Origin: JBOIBN01 sp050739575
Lineage (GTDB): Bacteria; Pseudomonadota; Gammaproteobacteria; JAKDMP01
Assembly: GCA_050739575.1 (NCBI GenBank)
Contig: JBOIBN010000046.1
Span: 1 to 19,801 of the forward strand
Direction of reading: 5' to 3'
Length of the DNA stretch: 19,801 nt
The notes beneath the pieces were generated by a model. That model was not told the origin of the DNA. It ran no database searches and was given only the letters and a program-made list of their open reading frames with translations. Made by a program: the position numbers and the translations under genes. Positions 7,923 through 15,362 of this stretch are shown piece after piece. The first letter of the stretch is position 1. Each line of letters begins with the position of its first letter.

Positions 7923-8355
7923 GCGCCTGGATATTGTGCATCTGTTGCGCCCATCCCGATTCGTTCATACGCAAGGCGACCGTGCGGCGTCCTTCCGGCA
8001 ACGCACCGAAGCCGGACTCGGTGACGACGAGACGGGTGCCGCTGACCGTCGATTTGAGTCTGAATTCGACCAGCGTCTGCGACTCGTCCGAGTAATCCCT
8101 GTCGGGATCGACGGCATACGGGTGCCATGTGAACGAGAACAGCCGTTCGGGCTCCATCGCCTGCACGGTCGCCTCCCACTTCAGATGCTCGTAGCCCGGA
8201 TAGGTGATGTGGCCGCGGGAGATCTCGCCGACGGCGAAGGGGTCGTCCAGCTCGACCCGGAACCATGCGCCGAATTCCCGGTGGTCCGTCAGCGCGCGCC
8301 AGACCCGGCCGACCGGCACCTGCAGTTCGATGCTCTTTTCGATGCGATCTTTCAT
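7909..8355 (-). CDS. SRPBCC (AHSA1-like) domain protein
   Basis: A 148-residue single-domain protein of the START/Bet v1-like SRPBCC superfamily. The typical opening is IEKSIELQVPVGRVWRALTD (5-24) with FGAWF just after. Mid-domain features are WEATVQAMEPERLFSFTWHP and the sheet LVEFRLKSTVSGTRLVVTESGF, then a long C-terminal helix. The fold makes a hydrophobic cavity that binds a small ligand, which is not known here. The start is strongly supported by AGGAGG at 8363-8368, seven bases upstream of the ATG. It is the first gene of a two-gene operon with the ArsR regulator, which it overlaps. This gene order (SRPBCC first) is the reverse of the commoner regulator-first arrangement. Confidence 0.9.
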   Translation of the reverse strand: MKDRIEKSIELQVPVGRVWRALTDHREFGAWFRVELDDPFAVGEISRGHITYPGYEHLKWEATVQAMEPERLFSFTWHPYAVDPDRDYSDESQTLVEFRLKSTVSGTRLVVTESGFGALPEGRRTVALRMNESGWAQQMHNIQAHVAP

Positions 8356-8404
8356 GAAGCGACCTCCTGGTTGCGCTTAGGGTTACACAAACCTTGTCAG
8401 ATAT

Positions 8405-8420
8405 GCAACCTTACGGTTGC
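8405..8420. promoter_or_regulatory. Candidate ArsR-family operator
   Basis: A perfect inverted repeat, GCAACC-TTAC-GGTTGC, lies 50-65 bases upstream of the SRPBCC start codon. A further GGTTGCGCTTAG (8369-8380) and a near-copy GGTTGCGCCTTAG (8415-8427) bracket the presumed promoter. Dyads of this spacing are typical ArsR-family binding sites. Assignment to this regulator is inference from position. Confidence 0.5.
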
Positions 8421-8492
8421 GCCTTAGCCCCGGCCGGTGGGGTCTTGCCTTGGGTCGGGTACGCCGTTTTGTGCCACAAAGCGCCGAATCGC

Positions 8493-8501
8493 TGCTATAC
8501 T
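8493..8501 (+). promoter_or_regulatory. Candidate extended -10 promoter of the hydroxylase gene
   Basis: TGCTATACT matches an extended -10 (TGn plus TATACT), about 48 bases ahead of the chosen ATG at 8550. No good -35 is spaced properly, as is normal for extended -10 promoters. A transcript from here would exclude the longer in-frame start at 8394. Confidence 0.45.
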
Positions 8502-8549
8502 TCCGTCAGCTATGAAGGCCTACCAGACCCGCTTAGGGCCGGAAAGCAT

Positions 8550-9191
8550 ATGTCGGACAAAGGCTTGAATCCATCGAATCCCGGTAACGGAATTGCGCGG
8601 CGAACGATGACGCGGAGTTTCCCGCGTTTTCGTGAGATGCTCCTGCGGATGTTCGCCACCCGTACGAATTACTGGGCCGAGTTCGGCGTGGACATGGCGC
8701 TCATCGTCTTCCTGATCTTCGAAGGTTGGCGACGCAATACTGGCGGTCTTCCCATGGCGCTTTTAGCCGTAGCGCTCGGCCTGCTGATCTTCAGTTTCGT
8801 CGAGTATTGCGTGCACCGTTGGCTATTTCATCTGCGGGTGCCGCTGTTCGCGGACGGCCACCTCCTGCATCACAAGAATCCGTTCGGCTACGATTCGCTG
8901 CCGTTCTTCCTGCCGGCACTGGTATGGGTGGGCCTGACTGTTCTGTGCGTGTTGGTTATGCCGATCGGGTTTGCTTTTTTATTGACGGGCGCCGCAACGT
9001 TCGGCTATGTCACTTATGGGCTCACCCACTTCGCCATCCATCACGTCCGATTCAAACAGCCGCTGCTTAGACGCTGGGCGGCCGCCCATCACATCCACCA
9101 TCATCATCCGGACAGCAACTTCGGCGTGACCACGCCGCTGTGGGATATTATTCTGGGCACGCGCTACGTGCAGCATTCGCGGAAAGCATAA
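8550..9191 (+). CDS. Fatty acid hydroxylase / sterol desaturase superfamily membrane protein
   Basis: An integral membrane di-iron oxygenase-type protein, 213 residues from the ATG at 8550. The histidine clusters that hold the di-iron centre are all present: HRWLFH (89-94), HLLHH (104-108), HFAIHH (160-165) and HHIHHHHP (180-187). They are separated by hydrophobic stretches that make about four membrane helices. Characterised relatives hydroxylate acyl chains, ceramides, sterols or carotenoids; the substrate here is unknown. The frame is open back to 8394, but the extension would cross the presumed promoter and operator of the neighbouring divergent operon. GGAAAG (8541-8546) lies just before the chosen ATG, and a candidate promoter lies at 8493-8501, both favouring the shorter form. 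It stands alone, divergent from the SRPBCC operon and convergent with the mannoside operon. Confidence 0.85.
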   Translation: MSDKGLNPSNPGNGIARRTMTRSFPRFREMLLRMFATRTNYWAEFGVDMALIVFLIFEGWRRNTGGLPMALLAVALGLLIFSFVEYCVHRWLFHLRVPLFADGHLLHHKNPFGYDSLPFFLPALVWVGLTVLCVLVMPIGFAFLLTGAATFGYVTYGLTHFAIHHVRFKQPLLRRWAAAHHIHHHHPDSNFGVTTPLWDIILGTRYVQHSRKA

Positions 9192-9258
9192 AAGATCCTG
9201 ACACGCGTTTCCGCGGCACCGATAACAAAATTCTTTTTAAATCTGGCTACGCTTAGAT

Positions 9259-9282
9259 GTTGCAGTTCGATCGAACTGCAAC
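9259..9282. terminator. Perfect 24-bp palindrome, candidate bidirectional terminator
   Basis: GTTGCAGTTCGA is followed immediately by its exact reverse complement, with a T-rich tract (TTATTTCTTTTC) on the plus-strand side. It lies in the 155-bp gap where the hydroxylase gene and the mannoside operon converge, which suits a shared terminator. The lack of a spacer would leave a small loop within the stem, and a dimeric repressor site cannot be excluded. Confidence 0.5.
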
Positions 9283-9346
9283 TTATTTCTTTTCTCTCCC
9301 TCTTGACGCTTGCGCAGGCCGAGACTCGCCGTGAGTCAGCCGCGCC

Positions 9347-10756
9347 CTAGTTTGTTTTCTGTTGTGCGGCTCCGGCTGGTAGCTTCATGTTGTGCAGCGG
9401 ATGCGCTTCGGTGTTGAAGGTGACGGCGTCGAAGTCGATCGCGTCGGGGTCGAACAGGAGATAGTAGTACTTGAAGGTTTCGGCGAATACGAAACTTTCC
9501 ATATCGTCGCTTTTCTTTTTGGTGATCACGTTATCGAGCGCCGCGTAGCCGTTTTTGGTGCGGCAGTATTTGACGAAGTCGTCGAACATCGTGCGGCCCA
9601 TGACGAGATATTTCGGGTCGTGCGTGTAGTGGTATAGGTAGAAGGTGGACTCGACGATTTCGGGGCGCAGTGCGTAGCCGGGCGACAGAACCTTCATAGT
9701 CTTGTAGTCGAGCACCTCGGGCTCGATGCCGTAGAGATTCCACATGCGGAAGCTCGAATCCTGCAGTTGTGCGGCGCGCGGCACGTCGCCCGACAATGCC
9801 AGCAGGCCCGGGAAGAAAGCGTCCAGCGCGCCGTAATCGGTGGCCGTGCGTTTGCCGGTGAGCATGTCGGCGTGGCCGTACCAGAGCTGGCCGTTCACGT
9901 CGTCGGCCAAGTATTTGTTCACCGCCGGAATGCTCGCATTCCACATCGCGAGACAGTCCTTGTCGCCGAAGAGACGCCAGCATTTCCACAGATATTCGTA
10001 GTAGCTGTCTATCCCGCCGGAGATGCTGGAATCCCGGTCGGTCCACTGGCCGGTCTGTACGTTCAGGCCGACACCGACCAGATCGACCTTTGAACGCCGA
10101 TCGAAGGTGGCGACCAGCGCACGCTTGGCCTTGTCGTAGAACACCGGATTGCCGGTAAGTTTCGAGAGCGTGCCGAACTCGAGAATCAAGCTGCCGGTTT
10201 CCGCGGGATTGCTGTCCGTGCCGCTCACCTTGCCGGTTTTGAGATTTACGTAGCGGTAAGGCAGGCCGGTCGGCGAATCGAAGGCCGGCAGCAAGCGCGT
10301 GCCGAGATCCTCCGCCAGTTGCAGCAGCTTCTTGTCGCCGGTCAGTTCGTAACCGGACAACAGGCCGCCGAGCAGGCGGATATTGACCTCGAACACCTTG
10401 ACGTTGATGTCTTTGTCGAAAGACAGCTTTGAATCGATCAGCGCACGATCCTGATCGGCCTGTTTGTTAAGTCGCATGATCACCAGCGTGTCGAGCGCAT
10501 CGACCGGCGTCATCAGCAGCGACTGGCCGTACCAGTCGTAAGGCGTCTTGCTGAGCGGGCGCAGTTCGTCATGGCCCCAGGCGTAGCGTTTGTAATTGTT
10601 CCAGGCGTGCAGGAACTGCGTCTTGACGCGCGCGGCCATCAGCGCCGAACCGGGAGGAGTTGCCGATGCAGGCGTCGGTGCCGCGTCCGCCCATGCGGCC
10701 GGGATCAGCGCGGTGGCCAGGCACAGTGCGAGCGCGCAAAGCAGCGCTTTTCTCAC
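9347..10756 (-). CDS. Secreted GH47 alpha-1,2-mannosidase
   Basis: A glycoside hydrolase family 47 (class I, inverting, calcium-dependent) alpha-mannosidase that trims terminal alpha-1,2-linked mannose. It has 469 residues from the GTG at 10754-10756. An N-terminal signal peptide (RKALLCALALCLATALIPA, probable cut after AWA) sends it to the periplasm or outside. Family blocks are: MTPVDALDTLVIM; IRLLGGLLSGYELTGD; GIDSYYEYLWK; the acidic RPEIVES (364-370); DDMESFVFAETFKYYYLLF (from 417); and FNTEAHPL (447-454), whose Thr is the usual calcium ligand. The frame remains open 141 bases upstream, but that would run into the preceding GH92 gene and bury the signal peptide. The GTG overlaps the GH92 stop as GTGA, giving translational coupling. 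GH47 is mainly eukaryotic; bacterial members are few. It is the last gene of the operon. Confidence 0.93.
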   Translation of the reverse strand: MRKALLCALALCLATALIPAAWADAAPTPASATPPGSALMAARVKTQFLHAWNNYKRYAWGHDELRPLSKTPYDWYGQSLLMTPVDALDTLVIMRLNKQADQDRALIDSKLSFDKDINVKVFEVNIRLLGGLLSGYELTGDKKLLQLAEDLGTRLLPAFDSPTGLPYRYVNLKTGKVSGTDSNPAETGSLILEFGTLSKLTGNPVFYDKAKRALVATFDRRSKVDLVGVGLNVQTGQWTDRDSSISGGIDSYYEYLWKCWRLFGDKDCLAMWNASIPAVNKYLADDVNGQLWYGHADMLTGKRTATDYGALDAFFPGLLALSGDVPRAAQLQDSSFRMWNLYGIEPEVLDYKTMKVLSPGYALRPEIVESTFYLYHYTHDPKYLVMGRTMFDDFVKYCRTKNGYAALDNVITKKKSDDMESFVFAETFKYYYLLFDPDAIDFDAVTFNTEAHPLHNMKLPAGAAQQKTN

Positions 10757-13167
10757 GGTCTTTTCACGGTGGATTCGTCCGGCGGCGGGAACGAAGGAGG
10801 TGCGTCTTTGGAAGCGCTGCCCCACTGCATGTCCGGTTTCGTGCCCAGCGTGAAGTCGAGACGGCCGCCGTGTTCGGCGAAGGAGGGCGGCAGCCACGGA
10901 CGCGTGTACGATTTTCCGTCGAGACTCAGTGCTTGAACATAGGGCGTCCCGCTACCGGCATTCGGCGCGTTGATGATGACGTCGCCGCCCGGCCGGTGCA
11001 CCACGATGTGCGGGAACAAGGGACTGCCGAGCATCAGTTCGGCGCGGCCGGGAATGGCCGGATACAAACCCATCGCCGCCCATACGTACCAGGACGACAT
11101 TTCGCCGAGATCATCGTTGCCGGGAATGCCGTCGGGCGCGTTCTTCCACAGCGTGTTCACGACGATGCGCACGGCTTCCTGCGTTTTCCATGGCTCGCCC
11201 GCATCGTCGTAAAGCCACGGCGTCCCGACGGACGGTTCGTTGGCGAGTTCGGGATGCAACGGACCGGCGTTGGTCAGCGCCCAGCTTCCATCGGGCTTGT
11301 GAAAGAAATCGTCGAGGCGCGCGGTCGCCTTGGCGCGTCCGCCGAGTGCGTCGAACAGGCCGTGCACGTCGAACGGCACCATCCACAGGTATTGCGCGGC
11401 ACTGCCCTCGACGAAGCCGTCTCCGGTGCCGGGCGTGAACGCCGGCCAGCTTCCGTCGGCATTGCGGTTCTGGATGTAGCCGCCGTGTTTCGTGGCTTGG
11501 GGATTGAACAGATTGCGCCAGTAGCCGGCGCGGTCGAGCAAATACGTGTAACCGACCTCGTCTCCGGCGTGCAGCGCCAGTTGCGCCAACGCAAAGTCGG
11601 CCGTCGCATCTTCCAGCGTTTCGCCCGCGCCACCCCAGGCATGCGACTGGCTTGCGATGTAATGCAGCTTCATCCACTGATCGAGTGACGGGCGCTCGCC
11701 GACGCATTCCACGTTGCAGCCGGCGTTGCTGAGATCGTTTGCTGTCGGCACGGTGGCCGCCTTGTAAAGAGAAGCGTAAGCGCCCCGCACGTCGAAATCG
11801 CGTCCGCCGAAGGCGTAGATGTCGGCGAGCGCCGGCACCGACGGATCGCCGCTCATCACGTGCGTGCCGCCGGATTCGTGCGTCCAGCGATCCCACTCGC
11901 CGTTGTTCTGCTGCGCCTGGTTGTAGAGCGACTGTGCGATGTCGCTGCCGCGCTGCGGCATCAGCCATGTCAGCAGTTGCAGTTGCGAGCGGTACACGTC
12001 CCAGCCGGAAAAATTCGCGTACTGAGCTTTCTGCGGCGCTTTCACGCGATGTGTCTTCTGGTCGAAGCCGCGGTATTCGCCATTGACGTCGCTGAAGACC
12101 GTCGGTTGCAGCATGACGTGATAGAGCGCCGTATAGAACGTGCTGCGCTGGTCGGGTGTGCCGCCGGTTATCGCGATAACGCCGAGCGCCTCGCTCCAGG
12201 CCTCGTGCGCTCGCAGGCGCATCTGAGCGAGCGTCGCGCCGGCGGGAATCTCCGCTTCGAGATTGGCGCGTGCGTTGGCCGGACTCACGTAGGAAATGCC
12301 CACGCGCACGCCCACGGTGGCGCCGCTTGCAAAGCTCACCCACGCGCCGGAACCTTTGGTGGGCGCCGGGAAGCCCTTGTCGGCGTAAGTCGTGCCGCCG
12401 CTTGTCGAGTCCGCGCCGTCATGCACCTTGTCATCCTGCCAGGTACCCGTCGCGGTGAACGGCCGATCGAATTGCGCCACGAAGTAGAGCGTGTAGTAGC
12501 TGCGCTGATCGACCTTGGCGAGATAGCCGCAGAAGTTGCCGCTGGTGACCGAGCCGGCGACGGTGCGCATGCTGCGATCCACATGAATATCGGCCGCGCT
12601 GCTGCCGACTTCCGAATCGGACACACGGATCAAAAGATTCGCGGGTTTGCCGGTGGGAAATCGGAGACGCGCGATGCCGCTCCGCAGCGCGGCACTTAAT
12701 TCAATGTCGGTGCCGTCGGCGAGGCGTACTTGATAGTAGCCGGGTTCGGCCTGCTCGTCGGCATGGGTGAAATCGCTGGCGTAGCGGTTGTCGTCGGTGT
12801 CGGCCGATGGCGAAAGGGTGACCGGCACGGTGACGGGCATGAACGGCACGTCGCCGCTCGCGCCGGCGCAGCCGGTTCCGGAAAGATGCGTCAGGCTGAA
12901 GCCGCGGATTCGCGTCGCGTCGTACTGGTAGCCGCCGGGCGCCGCGGTGCGCGTATGTTTGCCCTTCGTGTTTTCAGGGCTCCACTGCAGCATGCCGAAT
13001 GGTAGAGTTGCGCCGGGAAAGGTGTTGCCGCCGTTGGCGCTGCCGATCAGCGGATTGACAGCCGAAGCCGGCGCCGTCGGTGCGGTATGCGCCGATGCGA
13101 CGCTCGCCGCCAGCAGCAGGCAGGCGAACAGCGCGCAACTAGAAACGATGGTTGGACGATCAGACAT
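10753..13167 (-). CDS. Secreted GH92 exo-alpha-mannosidase (paralogue A)
   Basis: A glycoside hydrolase family 92 enzyme, an inverting calcium-dependent exo-alpha-mannosidase, 804 residues. The signal peptide is IVSSCALFACLLLAASVASA (cut near residue 26), so it acts outside the cytoplasm. The N-terminal lectin-like beta-domain opens with NPLIGSANGGNTFPGATLPFGMLQWSP. The C-terminal (alpha/alpha)6 domain carries MSGDPSVPALADIYAFG, NEPS (643-646) and GNDDLGEMSSWYVWAAMGLYP (from 683), whose Asp pair supplies the catalytic-base region known for the family. Where most relatives read NEPSH it reads NEPSVG, so linkage preference may differ from the second GH92 in this locus. It starts 33 bp after the isomerase stop, with a weak GGA ribosome site and a TATACT box (13190-13195) in that gap. 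It overlaps the GH47 gene by four bases. Confidence 0.95.
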   Translation of the reverse strand: MSDRPTIVSSCALFACLLLAASVASAHTAPTAPASAVNPLIGSANGGNTFPGATLPFGMLQWSPENTKGKHTRTAAPGGYQYDATRIRGFSLTHLSGTGCAGASGDVPFMPVTVPVTLSPSADTDDNRYASDFTHADEQAEPGYYQVRLADGTDIELSAALRSGIARLRFPTGKPANLLIRVSDSEVGSSAADIHVDRSMRTVAGSVTSGNFCGYLAKVDQRSYYTLYFVAQFDRPFTATGTWQDDKVHDGADSTSGGTTYADKGFPAPTKGSGAWVSFASGATVGVRVGISYVSPANARANLEAEIPAGATLAQMRLRAHEAWSEALGVIAITGGTPDQRSTFYTALYHVMLQPTVFSDVNGEYRGFDQKTHRVKAPQKAQYANFSGWDVYRSQLQLLTWLMPQRGSDIAQSLYNQAQQNNGEWDRWTHESGGTHVMSGDPSVPALADIYAFGGRDFDVRGAYASLYKAATVPTANDLSNAGCNVECVGERPSLDQWMKLHYIASQSHAWGGAGETLEDATADFALAQLALHAGDEVGYTYLLDRAGYWRNLFNPQATKHGGYIQNRNADGSWPAFTPGTGDGFVEGSAAQYLWMVPFDVHGLFDALGGRAKATARLDDFFHKPDGSWALTNAGPLHPELANEPSVGTPWLYDDAGEPWKTQEAVRIVVNTLWKNAPDGIPGNDDLGEMSSWYVWAAMGLYPAIPGRAELMLGSPLFPHIVVHRPGGDVIINAPNAGSGTPYVQALSLDGKSYTRPWLPPSFAEHGGRLDFTLGTKPDMQWGSASKDAPPSFPPPDESTVKRP

Positions 13168-13189
13168 GGATAATCCGGTTGCCGTTGCG

Positions 13190-13197
13190 AGTATAGC
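13190..13197 (-). promoter_or_regulatory. Possible internal -10 box ahead of GH92 paralogue A
   Basis: On the minus strand the short isomerase-GH92 gap contains GCTATACT. A -35 would have to lie inside the isomerase coding sequence, and only a poor GTGTTG is found at 17-bp spacing. An internal promoter could let the secreted enzymes be made apart from the upstream genes. Weak evidence. Confidence 0.25.
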
Positions 13198-13200
13198 CCT

Positions 13201-14388
13201 TCAAGCCTCACGCAACACGTTGAGCAGTTCGTAGCAGGCGCCCATCGTGTGATAGTCGGTTTTGCCGGCCGGGCTTTTCTCGTCGCTGTATTTGCGGTTG
13301 CGCCGGTCGAGGATGCGGTACCAGGCACCGTATTCGTGATCCGCGAAATGTGTCCACGCATAGCGCCACAGACGGTCGTACCACTCCCAGTAGCCGCTGT
13401 CGCCGGTGCGATCGGCGAGCAGCGCAACGGCGGTCAGCGATTCGGCCTGCACCCAGTAATACTTGTCGTCGTCGCAGATCGAACCGTCAGGCGCGAAGCC
13501 GTAGCAGAGACCGCCGCATTCATCATCCCAGGCGCGCGCGACCGCGGTGTCGAATAGATGCCGCGCGGTTGGAAGCAACCAGTCGGCGTCCACGTGACGC
13601 CCGATGATCAACAATAATTTGGCCCATTCGGTCTGATGTCCGGGCTGGAATCCCCACGGGCGGAAAAGATCCTTGGGATTGTCGCGATGAAAATTCCAAT
13701 CGATCTCCCAATTCTCATCGTAGTGTTCCCAGATCACGCCGCCGGTCTTGGCCGTCTGGCGGCGCGTCATGTGATCGGCGAGCGTCAACGCGCGTTCGAG
13801 GTAGCGCTCGTCACCGCCGGCCTCGAACGCAGCGAGCATCGCTTCGCACATATGCATGTTGGCGTTCTGTCCGCGATAGTTTGTGAAGTTCCAATCCTTG
13901 TCGGCCTCGTCGCGGTACAGACCGGCTTCGGCGTCCCAGAAATATCGCTCCAGCAAGTTCCAGGTTTCGTCCATCCAGGCCGCGGCTTCGGAAACGCCGG
14001 CGCGCAGCGCGTCGGCGTAGGCGATCAGCACGAAGGCGACGCCGTAGCAATGGTTGGTGCGGTCTTCCGGCTTGCCGTCGCGGATCGTCCAGGCGTAGCC
14101 GCCGCTCGCCGCGTCGCGATGCACGTCGCGGAGATATGCGACGCAATGACGCGCGGCGCGGAGGTAGTCGGCATCGTCGAACTCGCGCGCGGCCATCGCA
14201 TAGTCGAAGACGAAGCGCGTGCTGCTGACGAGATGCCGATGCCTGCGGTCGTAGCTCGTGCCGTCGTCGCGAAAGTAGTGGAAGCAGCCGCCGGCCGGAT
14301 CGAGGCAGCGCGGATGGTAGAACGCCATCGTGTCGCGGATGTGCCCGCGCAGAAAATCGGGCGAGCGGAAATCGGGAAACGAACTCAT
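13201..14388 (-). CDS. AGE-family sugar isomerase, probable D-mannose isomerase
   Basis: A cytoplasmic (alpha/alpha)6-barrel enzyme of the N-acylglucosamine 2-epimerase superfamily, 395 residues. It most likely interconverts D-mannose and D-fructose. Two active-site histidines fall where mannose isomerases have them: His251 in PGHQTEW and His380 in KTDYHTMGACYE. Other family blocks are NHCYGVAFVLIAYADAL, NANMHMCEAMLAAFEA and KYYWVQAESL. N-acetylglucosamine epimerase or cellobiose 2-epimerase are alternatives, but mannosidase and fructokinase-like neighbours favour mannose. It starts inside the kinase stop codon (ATGA, 14385-14388) and is followed after 33 bp by GH92 paralogue A. There is no signal peptide, as expected for an enzyme acting on imported sugar. 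Confidence 0.9.
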   Translation of the reverse strand: MSSFPDFRSPDFLRGHIRDTMAFYHPRCLDPAGGCFHYFRDDGTSYDRRHRHLVSSTRFVFDYAMAAREFDDADYLRAARHCVAYLRDVHRDAASGGYAWTIRDGKPEDRTNHCYGVAFVLIAYADALRAGVSEAAAWMDETWNLLERYFWDAEAGLYRDEADKDWNFTNYRGQNANMHMCEAMLAAFEAGGDERYLERALTLADHMTRRQTAKTGGVIWEHYDENWEIDWNFHRDNPKDLFRPWGFQPGHQTEWAKLLLIIGRHVDADWLLPTARHLFDTAVARAWDDECGGLCYGFAPDGSICDDDKYYWVQAESLTAVALLADRTGDSGYWEWYDRLWRYAWTHFADHEYGAWYRILDRRNRKYSDEKSPAGKTDYHTMGACYELLNVLREA

Positions 14389-15362
14389 GTGTGCGTCTCC
14401 AGGAAATGCTCGACCGCGTCACGCGACGGCATCGCCGCGAACGAACCGACATGGGTGACGGCGAGCGCGCCGCAGGCTGCGGCGAAGCGCAGGAGCGCGT
14501 TGCGGAGCCGCTCGTCGGTGCCGAACGCATCGAGTGCATCGGCGCCGACATCCTGTGTCGCAAGACCGAGCAGGAAGCCGCCGACAAACGCGTCGCCCGC
14601 GCCGGTGCTGTCGAGCACGAACACCTCGAAGGCCGGCCAGGCGCCGTCGACGCTGCGCGTGAACCAGCGTATCGGCCCGTCGCCGTCGGTCACCAGCAGC
14701 AATCGCGTGGCGCCTTGCCACAGACGCTTGCGAACCGCATCTTCGCCGCCGAGCGGCGCGGCCAGGAAGGCGAACTCGTCGGCGCTGAGTTTGACGAGAG
14801 CCGCGTTTTCCAGCGCCGCCCACAGCAGCGGCGTCGGATCGCTGCCGCGCGGCCACAGCGCCGGGCGGAGATTCATGTCGAAGCTGACCAGCGCGCCGGC
14901 ATCGCGCGCGCGTCGCATGCCGGCGAGCGTGACCTCGGCAATCTCATCCTCGGTCATGCTGCACGAGCCGGTGTGAAAGATGGACGACGCAGCGAACGCG
15001 CCGTCGTCGAAAGCGCTTTCGCGAAACAGGAGATCGGCCGAAGGCGGGCGATAGAAACTGAAACTGCGCTCGCCGTGTTCGTCCAGCGCGACGAAGGCGA
15101 GCCCGGTGTTGGCTGCGTCGGTGCGACGCACGTAGCGCGTGTCCACGCCGGCTTCTTCCAGGCCGCGCAACAGCATGTCGCCGAAGAGATCCTTCCCGAG
15201 CATGCCGGCGAAGGCAACGTCGCCTCCGAGCCGGGCGACGGCCACGGCGACGTTCGCCGGTGCACCGCCGGGATACGGCACGAAGCTCGGCGGCCCATCC
15301 GCGGCGGCCGGCTGCGCGTGGAAGTCGATCAGCGTTTCGCCGAAGCAGACGATGTGCTTCAT
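14385..15362 (-). CDS. PfkB-family sugar kinase, probable fructokinase
   Basis: A 325-residue ribokinase-like (PfkB) carbohydrate kinase. It opens with MKHIVCFGETLIDF, then the sugar-binding GGAPANVAVAVARLGG (about 31-46). The C-terminal signature is DSTGAGDAFVGGF (from 251), in which the GAGD anion hole holds the catalytic base Asp257. It most probably phosphorylates fructose made by the adjacent mannose isomerase to fructose-6-phosphate; a direct mannokinase or another ketose kinase is possible. The start at 15362 overlaps the transporter stop as ATGA. The frame remains open upstream through the transporter gene, but that part is only the shadow of the transporter in another frame. Its own stop overlaps the isomerase start, so it is translationally coupled on both sides. 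Confidence 0.93.
   Translation of the reverse strand: MKHIVCFGETLIDFHAQPAAADGPPSFVPYPGGAPANVAVAVARLGGDVAFAGMLGKDLFGDMLLRGLEEAGVDTRYVRRTDAANTGLAFVALDEHGERSFSFYRPPSADLLFRESAFDDGAFAASSIFHTGSCSMTEDEIAEVTLAGMRRARDAGALVSFDMNLRPALWPRGSDPTPLLWAALENAALVKLSADEFAFLAAPLGGEDAVRKRLWQGATRLLLVTDGDGPIRWFTRSVDGAWPAFEVFVLDSTGAGDAFVGGFLLGLATQDVGADALDAFGTDERLRNALLRFAAACGALAVTHVGSFAAMPSRDAVEHFLETHT

Noticed and set aside
8394..8549. Longer start for the hydroxylase at 8394
   Set aside because: It would cross the candidate ArsR operator and an extended -10 promoter; the ATG at 8550 has a ribosome site and matches family length.
8512..8568. 18-codon frame starting ATGAAGGCC ahead of the hydroxylase, as a leader peptide
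   Set aside because: No convincing ribosome site or attenuator structure; overlaps the true start, probably chance.
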